Source: Methylonatrum kenyense
GTDB lineage: Bacteria > Pseudomonadota > Gammaproteobacteria > Nitrococcales > Aquisalimonadaceae
Reading direction: 5' to 3'
DNA length: 46,002 nucleotides
Assembly (NCBI RefSeq): GCF_023195885.1
Contig: NZ_JALPKO010000012.1
Location: 1-46,002, forward strand
Positions 34,020-44,135 of this stretch are shown here, in pieces. The notes beneath the pieces were generated by a model. It had not been told where the DNA came from. It made no database searches and saw only the letters and a list, made by a program, of their open reading frames with translations. The stretch's first letter is position 1; each line of letters begins with the position of its first letter. A program made the translations under genes and the position numbers.

Positions 34020-35021
34020 ATGCCCCGCGCCTGGCGCCTGACCGGTTCAGGCGATGTCGACGTGCTGGCGCTTGAAGAATTCGAAGTCCCAGCCCTGGGG
34101 CCTCTGGATGTGCAGGTCGGTGTGCATGCTGCCGGTCTCAACCGCGCCGACATCCTGCAGCGCCGGGGCATCTACCCGGCACCAGCCGGCGCCCCCGCGG
34201 ACATTCCCGGCCTCGAATACGCGGGGAGAGTCGAGGCAGTTGGCGCACGCGTCACGCATCGAAAACCCGGCGACCGGGTCATGGGCCTGGTCGGTGGCGG
34301 CGCCTATGCCGAACAGCTGGTGGTTAACGAACGCGAGACGATCGCCATCCCGGCCGGACTGTCCGATACCGACGCGGCTGCCACCACCGAGGCCTTTCTG
34401 ACCGCCTACCGCGCGCTGTTCATCGAGGGTGGCCTGAATGCCGGCGACTGGTGTCTGATCCGAGCCGCGACCTCCGGCATCGGCATCGCCGCCATGCAGC
34501 TCAGTCGTTATTTCGGGTGTCGCAGTATCGGGACCGGTCGAAATCGCGAACGCCTGGAAGCCGTCGCCGGCTACGGCCTCGATGCGCTGGCCGTGGACGG
34601 CGAGGACACGTTGTCTGGTCTGGTGGCAGAACACGCCGGCGACGGCGTTGCGGTGGTGCTGGACCTGATCGGCGGCAGTGGTGCCGTCAAGGAAAACCTA
34701 GCCAGCCTGCGGCCCGAGGGCGTGCAGGTTCTGGTCGGCCTGATGGCCGGCCCCAAGGACCAGATCAACCTGGCTCCGGTGCTTTTCCGACGACTGACAC
34801 TGCGCGCCATGACCATGCGCAGTCTGCCCCTGGAGCGCCGGATCGAGCTCGCACAACTGTTTGAACGAAGGCTAAGTGCCGCGTTCAGCAATGGCGCCTT
34901 GCGACCGGTGGTCGACACCACCCTGCCATTCGAACAGGCCAGAGAGGCCCAGCAACTGATGGAATCCGGCCGCCACACCGGCAAGATCGTGCTGCGAATG
35001 GACGGGCCGGGAACGCACTGA
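34020..35021 (+). CDS. NAD(P)H quinone oxidoreductase (PIG3/Qor-like MDR)
   Basis: A 333-residue zinc-free medium-chain dehydrogenase/reductase. AAGLNRADILQRRGIYPAP, PGLEYAGRVEAVG, GDRVMGLVGGGAYAEQ and VLDLIGGSGAVKENL match the PIG3/quinone reductase group. The dinucleotide loop reads RAATSGIGIAAMQLS, where most relatives have HGGASGVG; NADPH is likely the cofactor. It forms a pair with sufT and is convergent with the small exported protein gene at 35035. Confidence 0.86.
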   Translation: MPRAWRLTGSGDVDVLALEEFEVPALGPLDVQVGVHAAGLNRADILQRRGIYPAPAGAPADIPGLEYAGRVEAVGARVTHRKPGDRVMGLVGGGAYAEQLVVNERETIAIPAGLSDTDAAATTEAFLTAYRALFIEGGLNAGDWCLIRAATSGIGIAAMQLSRYFGCRSIGTGRNRERLEAVAGYGLDALAVDGEDTLSGLVAEHAGDGVAVVLDLIGGSGAVKENLASLRPEGVQVLVGLMAGPKDQINLAPVLFRRLTLRAMTMRSLPLERRIELAQLFERRLSAAFSNGALRPVVDTTLPFEQAREAQQLMESGRHTGKIVLRMDGPGTH

Positions 35022-35034
35022 TCCGTAGCAAGCG

Positions 35035-35580
35035 CTAATCCTTGAGAACGTAATCCTTGAGTACAACGGCTCGCACCTCCGAGCCCTGCTCGAAGGTGGT
35101 GTGGATCATTCCCACACCGGGAGCAAACACGCTGCGCGTGTAGAGGTCATCACCGAATTCGAAGGTGTAAACATAACAGTCGAAAGTGCCTGCGGGCACG
35201 GTCATCGGTTCCTCGCAGGCCTCGTAGTCAACCACCAGGCCGTCATAAGGATACCAGTCCGGAGCCGTTGCCGGATCCGCCAGCGCGACCATGTGTCCCG
35301 GCGCCTCATCCCGCGGTTCGCTGTTTGCCTGCCACTGCTCCGGCCCGACATTGCGCAGCCAGTAGCCGTAACCGAATTCCTCGTAGCGGTACCAGGTCTC
35401 GCCGTCGACGGTGCGGCTTTCGGTAACGAGGGCCTCCATGGTCACCGAGGGATCATCCTCGGAGATGAAAATCCAGCGGTTGCCGTCGGCCAGCGGCAGC
35501 AGTGGCTCTGCCTGGACCAGGCCGACGGTCGCCAGCAGAACAAACGCGGCCGACATCCGCAGCGGTGTCATACGGATCAT
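35035..35580 (-). CDS. Exported protein of unknown function
   Basis: A 181-residue protein with a signal peptide ([16 protein letters not shown]). The body starts [12 protein letters not shown] and is rich in aromatic and acidic residues; two cysteines (YEACEEP and FDCYVY) could form a disulfide. The pattern of LADGNRW near the N-terminus and [12 protein letters not shown] resembles secreted beta-rich proteins of unknown function. It overlaps the yaiI stop by 4 nt, so it belongs to the same operon. Confidence 0.65.
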   Translation of the reverse strand: MIRMTPLRMSAAFVLLATVGLVQAEPLLPLADGNRWIFISEDDPSVTMEALVTESRTVDGETWYRYEEFGYGYWLRNVGPEQWQANSEPRDEAPGHMVALADPATAPDWYPYDGLVVDYEACEEPMTVPAGTFDCYVYTFEFGDDLYTRSVFAPGVGMIHTTFEQGSEVRAVVLKDYVLKD

Positions 35581-36056
35581 GATTGCTCTCGCTCGTCAGG
35601 CTGCTCTGGAGTGTGATGGCGCGTGACCAGCCGGTCCAGCTCGTCGGCAAAGGCCTTGCGTTCGGACGTCCCCAACGGTGGCGGGCCACCGGTTTGAACG
35701 CCGCTGGCTCGCAGCGTTTCCATGAAGTCCCGCATGTTCAGCTTCGCGCCGATGGACTGTTCGGTGTATCGCTCCCCGCGGGGGCTGAGCACAAAGGCCT
35801 TCTTCTGCAGGACCTCGGCGGCCAGCGGGATGTCCGCGGTGATCACCAGGTCCCCGGCCCGGGCACGGCGGACAATCTCCTGATCGGCAACATCGAAGCC
35901 GGAGGCGACCTGCAGCGACTGAATCCACGGTGAACGCGGCGCCGGTATCGGCTGGTTCGCAACCAGCGTCACCGGCAACTGGCGGCGCCCTGCCGCGCGA
36001 AACAGGATGTCGCGAATCACCACCGGGCAGGCATCGGCATCAACCCAGACATGCAT
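35577..36056 (-). CDS. yaiI: YaiI/YqxD family protein (DUF188)
   Basis: A 159-residue cytoplasmic protein with the family start [16 protein letters not shown], then [29 protein letters not shown] and [13 protein letters not shown]. The DUF188 family has a PIN-like fold with conserved acidic residues and may be a nuclease. The role is unproven. The start overlaps the diguanylate cyclase stop by 1 nt. Confidence 0.92.
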   Translation of the reverse strand: MHVWVDADACPVVIRDILFRAAGRRQLPVTLVANQPIPAPRSPWIQSLQVASGFDVADQEIVRRARAGDLVITADIPLAAEVLQKKAFVLSPRGERYTEQSIGAKLNMRDFMETLRASGVQTGGPPPLGTSERKAFADELDRLVTRHHTPEQPDEREQS

Positions 36057-38422
36057 CAGTCATCGTCCCCCGGTGGGTTTACCGCGTCATCGCCGCAGAC
36101 CTGGTCCCGTCCGGCACGCTTGGCCCGGTAGAGTCGGTGGTCAGCCAGCGCAATCAGCGCATCGGCCGTCACCTGGCCCGGCGCGAATTCCGAAGACGCG
36201 GCAACGCCCGCGCTGGCCGTCAGGCGGAATGTATTCCCGCGCCAACGGCAGACCATGCTGCGCAGGGCATCGATATAGCGGGACGCGGCCTGTACGGCCT
36301 CGTCGATCGTCACATCACCGATCAGCACGGCGAACTCCTCGCCACCATAACGCACCACGACATCGTCACTACGCTGATTCTGCCGCAGCGTCGTTGAAAC
36401 GCTGCGCAGCAGGGCATCGCCGGCCTGGTGCCCGTGGGTGTCATTGAATTCCTTGAAATGATCGAGATCGACCATCGCCAGCGCAAACGATGGGACGCCG
36501 GCCTCGCCATCGGCGATCAGCTCCTGCAGCCGCGCATCCAGATAGCGGCGATTGTACAGCCCGGTCAGCGCATCGGTACGGCTCTCGCGAAGCAGGGCGC
36601 GGTCCGTCCGGTTGCGCTCCAGGGCCTCGGTCAGCAGGCCGGCCAGGGTGAGCATCAGATGGGATTCCTCGCCGGAAAACGCCTGCGGCTCCAGGTAATC
36701 GAAACCCAGGAACCCCGAGACACGCCCCTGGTGTCCGATCGGCACGCACAACAGCGCACGGATGTCCTGCGAGCCGAGAAACTGTTTCTCGGCGGCGGCC
36801 TCCTCAGGTAACTCATTCAGCTCCGGGATCATCAATGGGTTGAAGCGATGAATCCGCTCTCTCATCTGGCTTTGCCACCAGGGCATGTCAGCCACCACCA
36901 GATTCTGGCATTCATCGAACACCGAGCGGACGCCAGCTGCGCACCATTCATGGGTGTTCGTCATGATGCGTCCGCCGTCCAGGAACCGGAAGACATAGGC
37001 ACGCTGCGCACCCATCAACTGACCCGCCTCACGCAGCAAGTAGTCGATGCCGGCATGGATGTCATTGACGCTGGATTTCAGGAACAGGCTGGAGACTTCG
37101 GTGGAAAGACGCTGAACACCGTCCAGTCGCGCCCTCGCCTGCTCGTAACGCTTGCGTTCGGTAATATCGATGACCGTCCCGGCCAGCGCCGGCCGACCCT
37201 CGTAGACTGCCTGCCGGACCACGGATTCGACCCAAACAACCCGGCCGTCCGGCCGTACCAGCCGATCCTCGAAACGCCCTCCCTCCAGCTCGCCATCCAT
37301 GATCCGCTGGACCCGCTGACGGACGCGTTCGCGATCCTCGGGATGCACATAGGGCAGGAAGGAGTGCCCCACGAGTTGCGAGCGGCTGACGCCAAACAGG
37401 TCGGCCATGGCGTGGTTGACCGCCCGGGTCTTGCCATCGACGCCGATGAACAGGCCCACGGCCGAGCTGTCGGCCAGGGTTCGGAACAAGGCTTCCCGCT
37501 CCTCCAGCGTTGCGGTCTTTTCGGCAACCCGCCGTTTGAGTAGTCGCTGGTCACGGAACAGCACCGCCACCGCAGTTCCCAGGACCAGCACCGTCAAAAG
37601 GGGCCAGAGCCATCCCGGCACGACCTCGACTGTCTCGGTCCGCACCCAGCGCTGGGCCGAGCGACGAATGCCCTCGTCACCCAGGTCCGCCACCGCTGCA
37701 TCGATGGAATCACGCAGTGCCGAATTGCCGCCGGCAACGGCAAACTTGAGTTGTTGCGCGTACAGGCGGGTCATCGGCCGGAAACGGGCCGGATCACCAT
37801 GCCGGTCCAGCAGGTAAAGCGCGACCGGATAATCGGCGGCGAAGGCCTCCAGTTCGCCATCCATCGCCGCCCGGACCATCGCGTCGTTGTTCTTGAAGGA
37901 CTGGAGCCGGAGTTGCGGATACTCGCTACGCATGAACTCCCGTTCAAAGCTGCCGTCGACGACTCCGACCGGCATCCCGGTCAACTCCTCCACGGATTCG
38001 ACCATCAGATTGCCGATGACGAAGAGGTAGGTACTCAAGGGCAGCAAATCAGCACCGAATTCGAGAAACCTCTCCCGCTCGGGCGATTGGAACAGGCCGC
38101 CATGCACGTCCGCGCGTCCGTCCCGCACCGCCTCGATCGAATCACCCCAGTCCACCAGCAGGAACTCCACCGGTCGATCGAGTTGCCTGCCGATGTCCTG
38201 CCAAACCTCAATCAGCGCACCCTGCGGTTCGCCCCTTTGGTCTTCAAAAGCAAATGGTGGCCAAGCGTGATCCTGCGCCACAACCAGCGGCTCCGGCTCG
38301 TCGGCAACCGCCAGCGGCACCGGTGCCAGGACCAGGAGCGGAACCAGCAACAGCAGACCGAGCCGGGGCCAGCGCTGCCGAGCGCGGCGCCTGTCGGGGG
38401 CCAGCCACAGGACCGTGGTCAT
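36056..38422 (-). CDS. Diguanylate cyclase with periplasmic SBP3, PAS, GAF and GGDEF domains
   Basis: A 788-residue membrane enzyme. Order: N-terminal signal anchor (about 18-40), a solute-binding family 3 sensor ([21 protein letters not shown] onward, about 44-260), one TM (about 270-292), PAS (about 310-425, [13 protein letters not shown]...), a GAF domain (about 440-600), and GGDEF (about 610-770). The catalytic motif is RYGGEEF (GGEEF at about 693-697), with an RxxD product-inhibition site (RSDD) 5 residues before it, so it should be an active, feedback-inhibited cyclase. It overlaps the flavoprotein gene by 4 nt and yaiI by 1 nt. The periplasmic part likely senses an amino acid or similar ligand. 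Confidence 0.9.
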   Translation of the reverse strand: MTTVLWLAPDRRRARQRWPRLGLLLLVPLLVLAPVPLAVADEPEPLVVAQDHAWPPFAFEDQRGEPQGALIEVWQDIGRQLDRPVEFLLVDWGDSIEAVRDGRADVHGGLFQSPERERFLEFGADLLPLSTYLFVIGNLMVESVEELTGMPVGVVDGSFEREFMRSEYPQLRLQSFKNNDAMVRAAMDGELEAFAADYPVALYLLDRHGDPARFRPMTRLYAQQLKFAVAGGNSALRDSIDAAVADLGDEGIRRSAQRWVRTETVEVVPGWLWPLLTVLVLGTAVAVLFRDQRLLKRRVAEKTATLEEREALFRTLADSSAVGLFIGVDGKTRAVNHAMADLFGVSRSQLVGHSFLPYVHPEDRERVRQRVQRIMDGELEGGRFEDRLVRPDGRVVWVESVVRQAVYEGRPALAGTVIDITERKRYEQARARLDGVQRLSTEVSSLFLKSSVNDIHAGIDYLLREAGQLMGAQRAYVFRFLDGGRIMTNTHEWCAAGVRSVFDECQNLVVADMPWWQSQMRERIHRFNPLMIPELNELPEEAAAEKQFLGSQDIRALLCVPIGHQGRVSGFLGFDYLEPQAFSGEESHLMLTLAGLLTEALERNRTDRALLRESRTDALTGLYNRRYLDARLQELIADGEAGVPSFALAMVDLDHFKEFNDTHGHQAGDALLRSVSTTLRQNQRSDDVVVRYGGEEFAVLIGDVTIDEAVQAASRYIDALRSMVCRWRGNTFRLTASAGVAASSEFAPGQVTADALIALADHRLYRAKRAGRDQVCGDDAVNPPGDDD

Positions 38423-39627
38423 GCTGCCACACCCGCCGCATGTCCGGAGGCCCAGGCCCACTGGAAATTGTGCCCCCCCAGATGCCCGGTGACGTCGACC
38501 ACTTCACCGATGAAGTAGAGGCCCGGGTGTCGCCGGCATTCCATGGTCTTCGACGACAGGGCGTCGGTATCGACGCCGCCGAGCGTGACCTCAGCGGTGG
38601 CATAACCCTCGGTACCATCGGGCCAGACCTGCCACTGCTGGCAACGCGCGGCGATTGCGGCCAATTGGCGATCGCCGATTGACTCCAACGACGTGTCCGG
38701 CAGTCCTGCACGGATCCATTCGGCTGCAACCCGGCGGGTGAGAAATGCCGCCAGGGTATTTCGCAAGGTTCGTTTCGGCCTGGCCGCACGCTGCTGTCGC
38801 AGGTAGTCGGCCAGGTCTCCGCCCGGGTAAAGATCAATTGCCAGTGCCTCGCCCGGCTGCCAGTAGCTCGACGCCTGCAACACGGCCGGTCCGCTCAGCC
38901 CGCGATGGGTGAAAAGCAGTGCTTCACGAAACACCTGCGAACCGGCACATACTGCGGCCCGCAACGCGACGCCGGACAAGGTGGCAAGTGGTTTGCGTTC
39001 GCGCTCGGGCAAGGTCACGGGCACCAGCCCGGCTCTGGTCGCCCGTACCGGCAGGCCAAGAGCCCGGGCAAGTTCGAGGCCAAACCCTGTCGCACCCATG
39101 CGCGGGATCGACAAACCGCCGGTGGCGACCACCAGGGATTCGCACGCGATCGCGCCACCCGGACCATGCAGATGATGGGGCGGCCCCAGTTGCTCGACGC
39201 TCAGCGGATGCCGGGTTCGAATGGTGACGCCGAGCTGGCGGCATTCCTGAACCAGCATCTGCAGGATGTCCTTTGACGAACGGTCGCAGAACAGCTGGCC
39301 AAGTGTCTTTTCGTGATAGGGGATGCCGTACCGTTCCACCATGGCGATGAAATCCCACGGCGTGTAACGGCTCAGCGCCGACTTCATGAAATGCGGATTG
39401 GCTGAAAGAAAATTATCCGGCCCGCAATGCATATTGGTGAAATTGCAGCGCCCGCCACCGGACATCAGGATTTTCTTGCCAACCTTGTTCGCATGATCGG
39501 CAACAAGCACGCGCCGTCCGCGCTGGCCTGCCACCAGACCACACATCAGTCCGGCAGCACCGCCGCCGATGATGACAAGATCAAACTGCTCCCGCACACG
39601 GCCGCCGCCGCCCATCACGCGTCCCAT
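38419..39627 (-). CDS. HI0933/YhiN-family flavoprotein
   Basis: A 402-residue FAD-binding protein. The Rossmann motif is DLVIIGGGAAGLMCG near the N-terminus. KVGKKILMSGGGRCNFTN is the family hallmark, and the C-terminus has GGVDTDALSSKTMECRR, GLYFIGEVVDVTGHLGG and WAWASG. The reaction is unknown; some homologs reduce flavins or dehydrate. First gene of the four-gene operon. The start at 39627 or an ATG 12 nt downstream are both possible. Confidence 0.9.
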   Translation of the reverse strand: MGRVMGGGGRVREQFDLVIIGGGAAGLMCGLVAGQRGRRVLVADHANKVGKKILMSGGGRCNFTNMHCGPDNFLSANPHFMKSALSRYTPWDFIAMVERYGIPYHEKTLGQLFCDRSSKDILQMLVQECRQLGVTIRTRHPLSVEQLGPPHHLHGPGGAIACESLVVATGGLSIPRMGATGFGLELARALGLPVRATRAGLVPVTLPERERKPLATLSGVALRAAVCAGSQVFREALLFTHRGLSGPAVLQASSYWQPGEALAIDLYPGGDLADYLRQQRAARPKRTLRNTLAAFLTRRVAAEWIRAGLPDTSLESIGDRQLAAIAARCQQWQVWPDGTEGYATAEVTLGGVDTDALSSKTMECRRHPGLYFIGEVVDVTGHLGGHNFQWAWASGHAAGVAA

Positions 39628-40217
39628 CTCTGCTCAACGTCATATTCACATGAAATCAAATCGTCCGCATGCAACGTCGGGCACGCCGATGGACGTCAGG
39701 TCATGGTCGGATTATTCAATACGGTCGATGTACCGCCAACGTACTACATCACTTTTTCGACATTTTCCAAAAACCCCCCTGACAAACGCTTGATCAAAAG
39801 GAAAAATCCGGAACGGATTGCTCCTCGAGCTTCGAAACCGTGACCAGGCCACCGCAGCGAGCAAAACAATTCTGACTCCTGCGGGCTGGCTAATGACGGC
39901 ACGATAAGGCCAGCGCGCCAACACCCATGCGGCCGCATTTCGGGACTCACCTTGACAGCGCGATGGAAGGCCTCGCCTTATCTGGCGGCGTTACGGAAAC
40001 ACTGATCTACTCGCGCATCCTGGGTCGATTACGGGGAATGCGACGAAATCACGGTAACCGCGACTATCGGAATCACCCAGCAAAACGGAACCAACAGTCC
40101 ACACCCGCTGTTCCAGCGTTCCGCCATGGCCATGTATGCCGCGAAGAACGCCGGCAGCGACCGAATCAGCGCGTCGGGTCCCGACTGATAGCGGCATGAG
40201 CCGGTACACTCTGCTGC
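39628..40217. other. 590-nt intergenic region with a solo MITE end
   Basis: No reading frame here looks coding. The part nearest the flavoprotein gene (39640-39810) is AT-richer than average and likely holds the minus-strand promoter of the four-gene operon. A transposon-like end lies at 39995. The rest, up to the GTG of the transporter gene, shows no clear promoter. Confidence 0.5.
39995..40013 (+). repeat. Solo terminal repeat of the MITE family
   Basis: GGAAACACTGATCTACTC matches 16 of 18 positions of the 269-bp element terminus. The preceding TTAC differs from YTAR at one base. No convincing right end is seen before 40217. Confidence 0.5.
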
Positions 40218-41705
40218 GTGAGCAAGCAGCTGGAGTCACTTTTGATCCCATCGAACGCGAGCGCGGAACGCAGAAGCCAGTGGCTCGGGCTCGCCCTGGG
40301 ACCGCTGCTGGCCGCACTGGTGTACTGGCTGATACCGGACGCCGACAGCGGAGGCCTGGAACCGGCCGGCCGCGCAACTGCTGCGGTCGGTGTGCTGATG
40401 GCCACCTGGTGGCTCAGCGAAGCTTTGCCGCTGCCAGCGACTGCGCTGCTTCCGCTGGCACTTTTCCCGCTGCTGGGCATCAGCAATTCCGCCGATGCCG
40501 CCGCGCCCTACGCCAGTGACGTCATCTTCCTGTTCATGGCCGGATTTCTGCTCGGCCTGGGCATGGAACGCTGGGGACTGCACCGTCGTGTGGCCTTGCG
40601 CATCATCGTTGCCGTTGGCACCGCGCCAAAACGCCTGGTCGCCGGGTTCATGCTGGCCGCCGCAATCCTCAGCATGTGGATCTCGAACACGGCGGCCACC
40701 ATCATCCTGTTGCCGGTAGCCGTGAGTATCGTCCGCATGCTGCAGAATCCGGCCCAGGACGATCAGGCCACCGTGGCCCGGTTTGCCACCTGCCTGGTTC
40801 TGGCCATTGCCTACAGTGCCTCGATTGGCGGTGTTGGCACCCTGATCGGCTCGCCACCGAACCTGGTGGCTGCCGGATTCCTCGAACGCCAGCTCGACTG
40901 CAGCATCGGCATGTTGGACTGGATGCGCTTCGGCCTGCCGCTTGTCGTCGTGTTCCTGCCCCTGGCCTGGGCCTATCTGGTCTGGTTTGCCTTCCCGTTG
41001 CGCATGCACCATGCGAGCGGCGATACGCAGGTTCGCCAGCAACTCGACCTGCTGGGCCGGATGAGTCGCGGAGAGAAAGTCATCAGCTTCGTTTTCGGAC
41101 TGACCGCGCTGGGCTGGATCCTGCGACCGCAATTGAATGCCGTGCCCGGCCTGGAGCTCCTGAGTGACGCAGCCATCGGCATGATCGGCGCGCTGAGCCT
41201 GTTTCTGATCCCGGTTCATCGCGGTGCACGCGCCATGGACTGGGATACCGCATTACGCCTCCCCTGGGGCGTGCTGCTGCTGTTCGGCGGTGGCCTGAGC
41301 CTCGCCGCGGCCATCGGCAGCCACGATGTTGACCTGTTCATTGCCGGAGGCATCCGCGCGCTCGGCGACATTCCCCTGTGGGCGCTTCTGCTGCTGGCCG
41401 TGACGCTGGTCAAGTTCATGACGGAGCTCACCAGCAACACGGCGATCGCAACAACGTTCATTCCGGTGCTCGCGGCAGTGGCCGTCGGCATGGGCGCACC
41501 ACCGGAAATGCTGGTCATCGGCGTCGCACTGAGCGCCAGCTATGCCTTCATCATGCCGGTGGCGACACCACCGAACGCCATCGTCTTTTCATCCGGATAC
41601 GTCAGCATTCGACAGATGGCGCGGGCCGGGCTGGGACTGAATATCCTCGCCATACCGCCGGTGGTCCTGGTGGCCTGGCTGGCGGCGCCGGGTCTATGCA
41701 ACTGA
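40218..41705 (+). CDS. SLC13/DASS-family sodium:dicarboxylate-type symporter
   Basis: A 495-residue polytopic inner-membrane protein with about 11-12 hydrophobic segments. The paired DASS signatures are present: MWISNTAATIILLPV (SNT at 156-158) and LTSNTAIATTFIPV (about 405-418). The final MPVATPPNAIVFSSGYV matches the second substrate/sodium loop. Likely substrates are C4-dicarboxylates, but sulfate or other anions cannot be excluded. The start is a GTG with weak ribosome-binding signal. Monocistronic. Confidence 0.9.
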   Translation: MSKQLESLLIPSNASAERRSQWLGLALGPLLAALVYWLIPDADSGGLEPAGRATAAVGVLMATWWLSEALPLPATALLPLALFPLLGISNSADAAAPYASDVIFLFMAGFLLGLGMERWGLHRRVALRIIVAVGTAPKRLVAGFMLAAAILSMWISNTAATIILLPVAVSIVRMLQNPAQDDQATVARFATCLVLAIAYSASIGGVGTLIGSPPNLVAAGFLERQLDCSIGMLDWMRFGLPLVVVFLPLAWAYLVWFAFPLRMHHASGDTQVRQQLDLLGRMSRGEKVISFVFGLTALGWILRPQLNAVPGLELLSDAAIGMIGALSLFLIPVHRGARAMDWDTALRLPWGVLLLFGGGLSLAAAIGSHDVDLFIAGGIRALGDIPLWALLLLAVTLVKFMTELTSNTAIATTFIPVLAAVAVGMGAPPEMLVIGVALSASYAFIMPVATPPNAIVFSSGYVSIRQMARAGLGLNILAIPPVVLVAWLAAPGLCN

Positions 41706-41917
41706 ACAGCGCATATCGGCAACCCTACTGGGTTCGGTTCCTCCCCGATAATCCGGGGCCCCTACGGCGGCCGGCACCTGAGCAGCCACGGATTGGTCAC
41801 GAACAGTAACAGGTCACATTGCATCGCCAGATTGCTCATACTCTGAAGGGACAGGGCGTTAGCGTGGCGCGGCGTACGCGCCGGTGCATTTCCGGCGAAA
41901 GGGTGGCTTGTCGGCTT

Positions 41918-44095
41918 ATGCGGGACGATCATCGCGGCAAGGTCCGTCGGCCGCGCTTGCTCATTCTGGATGATGATGCGTCGACCGGTGGGAGGATTCA
42001 GGAGATCGCCCTGTCGATGCATATCGATGCGGTCCAGACCATGAGCCCGAAGGCGTTCTTCGAGCTGGTGCAAACGTGGACGCCGGACCTGATTGTCCTC
42101 AACCCGGAAATGCCGCAGGTCGACGGTGGCGAGCTCATTGATCGGCTCGCCTCGAACGGCTGCGGCGCCGGCCTGATTTTTACCGGAGGCTCAGGACAAC
42201 GGCATCTCGAGGCCGCCGAGGATGCAGCCAGGGCGCACGGACTCTCCATAGCCGGGGTACTGCCCAGGCCGCTTGTGGCCAGCACAGCACGAGACCTGCT
42301 GATCAAGTCCGCGGCAGCAGCAGGGCTATCGGAAGCCGCACCGAAAGCACCAAAGCAAGCGCCGCAGGCCATGCAGGCACTGGCGGATGATCTTCGACAG
42401 GCATTGGCGGACGGGGCGATCCGGATCGTCTGTCAACCCAGAATCCATTGCCATTCCGGCGTGTTGATCGGCTTCGAGGCGCTGGCCCGGTGGCGGCACC
42501 CTGAACGGGGAGTCGTTGATCCTGAAATCTTCATACCACTGGCAGAGAAGCACGGCCTGATCGATGAGCTCACCGGGCAGGTCGCTGACCAGGCCTTCCA
42601 GTGGCTGGCCGGTTTCACAGCGCCGGAGACAATACGGCACTGCGGCGATATTGCGCCTGGTCGCGTGTCCTTGACCCTGAACATCTCGGCCTGCTCGCTG
42701 GACAAGCCGCTGCTGTTTCAACAGCTGGTCCAGCGTTGTCGTGATCTGCGCCTTGAGCCCGGCCGGATTGTACTGGAGCTCACCGAGAGCCGCGCCATGC
42801 AGGATGCCGATACCATCGTCGACACTCTCAGCCGGTTGCACCGCAACGGCTTTGATCTGACGGTCGATCATGTTGGCGCCGGTCATTTGTCGATTGCGGG
42901 ACTGGTGCGCCTGCCATGCTCCGAAATCAAGATCGACCGGCGAGTCGTGGTCGATGCCGCCGAATCCGCCGAATCCAGGGCTATCATCCGTTCGCTGGTG
43001 GCGCTGGGGCACAGCCTCGGCGTGCGGCTGGCCGCCGGAGGTGTTGGCAACGCCGACACGCTGGATTTTCTGCGCGAGATGGAATGCGATTTCGCTCAGG
43101 GCGATCACATTGCACCCCCGCTCGAGCCCAATGCCGTCATGGACTGGTTCATCGAGCGCGAGCGGGGTCGGGAAATGGATCGGCTGGCGGCACTGTACGC
43201 ACTGCATCTGCTCGACACGCCCGCGGACCATCGTTTCGATCGGATCACGCGCCTTTGCCGGCAACTGTTCGGAGTCCCCACGGCATTGATCAGCCTGGTG
43301 GACCAGGATCGCCAATGGTTCAAATCCCGCAGCGGCCTGAATACCCGTGAGACACCGCGCACCGTGAGCTTCTGCAGCCATGCGATACAACAGGCGGATC
43401 CGCTGGTGGTGTCTGATACCAGGCAGGATCCGCGCTTTCGCGATAATCCGCTGGTCAGCGGACCACCGGGCATCCGCTTTTACGCCGGACAGCCATTATC
43501 CCTCCCGGGCGGCGAACGCCTGGGAACGCTCTGCCTCATTGACTACGTGCCGCGACGGCTGACCGCGGATGATCTCGGGCAGCTGGCGATCCTGGCTGGA
43601 TTGGCGGAACAGGAGGTTCTTGCCAGCCGGGCGGATAACGCGCAGGACAACGGCATCTGCGATCACGACACGCTGCTGGCCAGAACCGACAGCGCCCTGA
43701 CTCTTTGCACACAGCTGGACCTTCAGGCAATCGCCATTCGGGTTCGTCCCGACTCACGCGACCTTGCCAGCGCCGGCCAGAGGGGGCAGTCACCGGAACT
43801 GATCGCCGCATTCGAGAGACTGTTGGCCGACACCCTGGAGGTGGCGGATGTGATCGGTTGGCTGGACGAGGAACAGCTACTGGCCGTCATTCTTGGTGCC
43901 GACCGCTACACTGCCACTGAGGCGCTGACCCGGCTGGCGGAAGCGATGGATCGGTGGAATCGCAGCCGTGATCAAGACGTACCGGTCGTCGAGTGTCTGC
44001 TGTCGGCAGAACGCCTACCCACGAACCGCCAGTTGTGCGCAATTGACGCCCTGCGCTGCGCATCGCTGCTGGCGGAAACGCGGGTCAGCAGTTGA
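41918..44095 (+). CDS. REC-EAL-GAF-GGDEF protein with degenerate catalytic motifs
   Basis: A 725-residue soluble protein from ATG 41918 (the frame is open to TTG 41819; the extra 33 residues look non-homologous). Domains: receiver-like (about 8-125) with DDD near the start but Asn62 where the phosphoacceptor Asp should be (LIVLNPEMP). EAL (about 150-410) keeps EAL (187-189), LNIS, ELTES and KID, but has DHVGAG for DDFGTG and AAGGVG for the AEGVE block, so two key acidic residues or more are lost. GAF (about 420-565) follows. The C-terminal domain looks GGDEF-like, with DEEQL (650-654) where GGDEF belongs. It is probably a c-di-GMP receptor or scaffold, not an enzyme. Confidence 0.8.
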   Translation: MRDDHRGKVRRPRLLILDDDASTGGRIQEIALSMHIDAVQTMSPKAFFELVQTWTPDLIVLNPEMPQVDGGELIDRLASNGCGAGLIFTGGSGQRHLEAAEDAARAHGLSIAGVLPRPLVASTARDLLIKSAAAAGLSEAAPKAPKQAPQAMQALADDLRQALADGAIRIVCQPRIHCHSGVLIGFEALARWRHPERGVVDPEIFIPLAEKHGLIDELTGQVADQAFQWLAGFTAPETIRHCGDIAPGRVSLTLNISACSLDKPLLFQQLVQRCRDLRLEPGRIVLELTESRAMQDADTIVDTLSRLHRNGFDLTVDHVGAGHLSIAGLVRLPCSEIKIDRRVVVDAAESAESRAIIRSLVALGHSLGVRLAAGGVGNADTLDFLREMECDFAQGDHIAPPLEPNAVMDWFIERERGREMDRLAALYALHLLDTPADHRFDRITRLCRQLFGVPTALISLVDQDRQWFKSRSGLNTRETPRTVSFCSHAIQQADPLVVSDTRQDPRFRDNPLVSGPPGIRFYAGQPLSLPGGERLGTLCLIDYVPRRLTADDLGQLAILAGLAEQEVLASRADNAQDNGICDHDTLLARTDSALTLCTQLDLQAIAIRVRPDSRDLASAGQRGQSPELIAAFERLLADTLEVADVIGWLDEEQLLAVILGADRYTATEALTRLAEAMDRWNRSRDQDVPVVECLLSAERLPTNRQLCAIDALRCASLLAETRVSS

Positions 44096-44110
44096 GAAAA
44101 CACGGATTGA
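44093..44110 (+). repeat. Degenerate MITE-family end
   Basis: GAAAACACGGATTGATTG, starting at about 44097, matches about 14 of 18 positions of the element terminus and directly follows the stop codon of the degenerate EAL gene. It may be a decayed end or chance. Confidence 0.25.
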
Positions 44111-44135
44111 TTGGCAGTCCTGCCTGCTGATCGGA

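Noticed and set aside
40105-40120. Possible right end pairing with the solo terminus at 39995
   Set aside because: agcgttcc lacks one T of the terminus and has no YTAR duplication.
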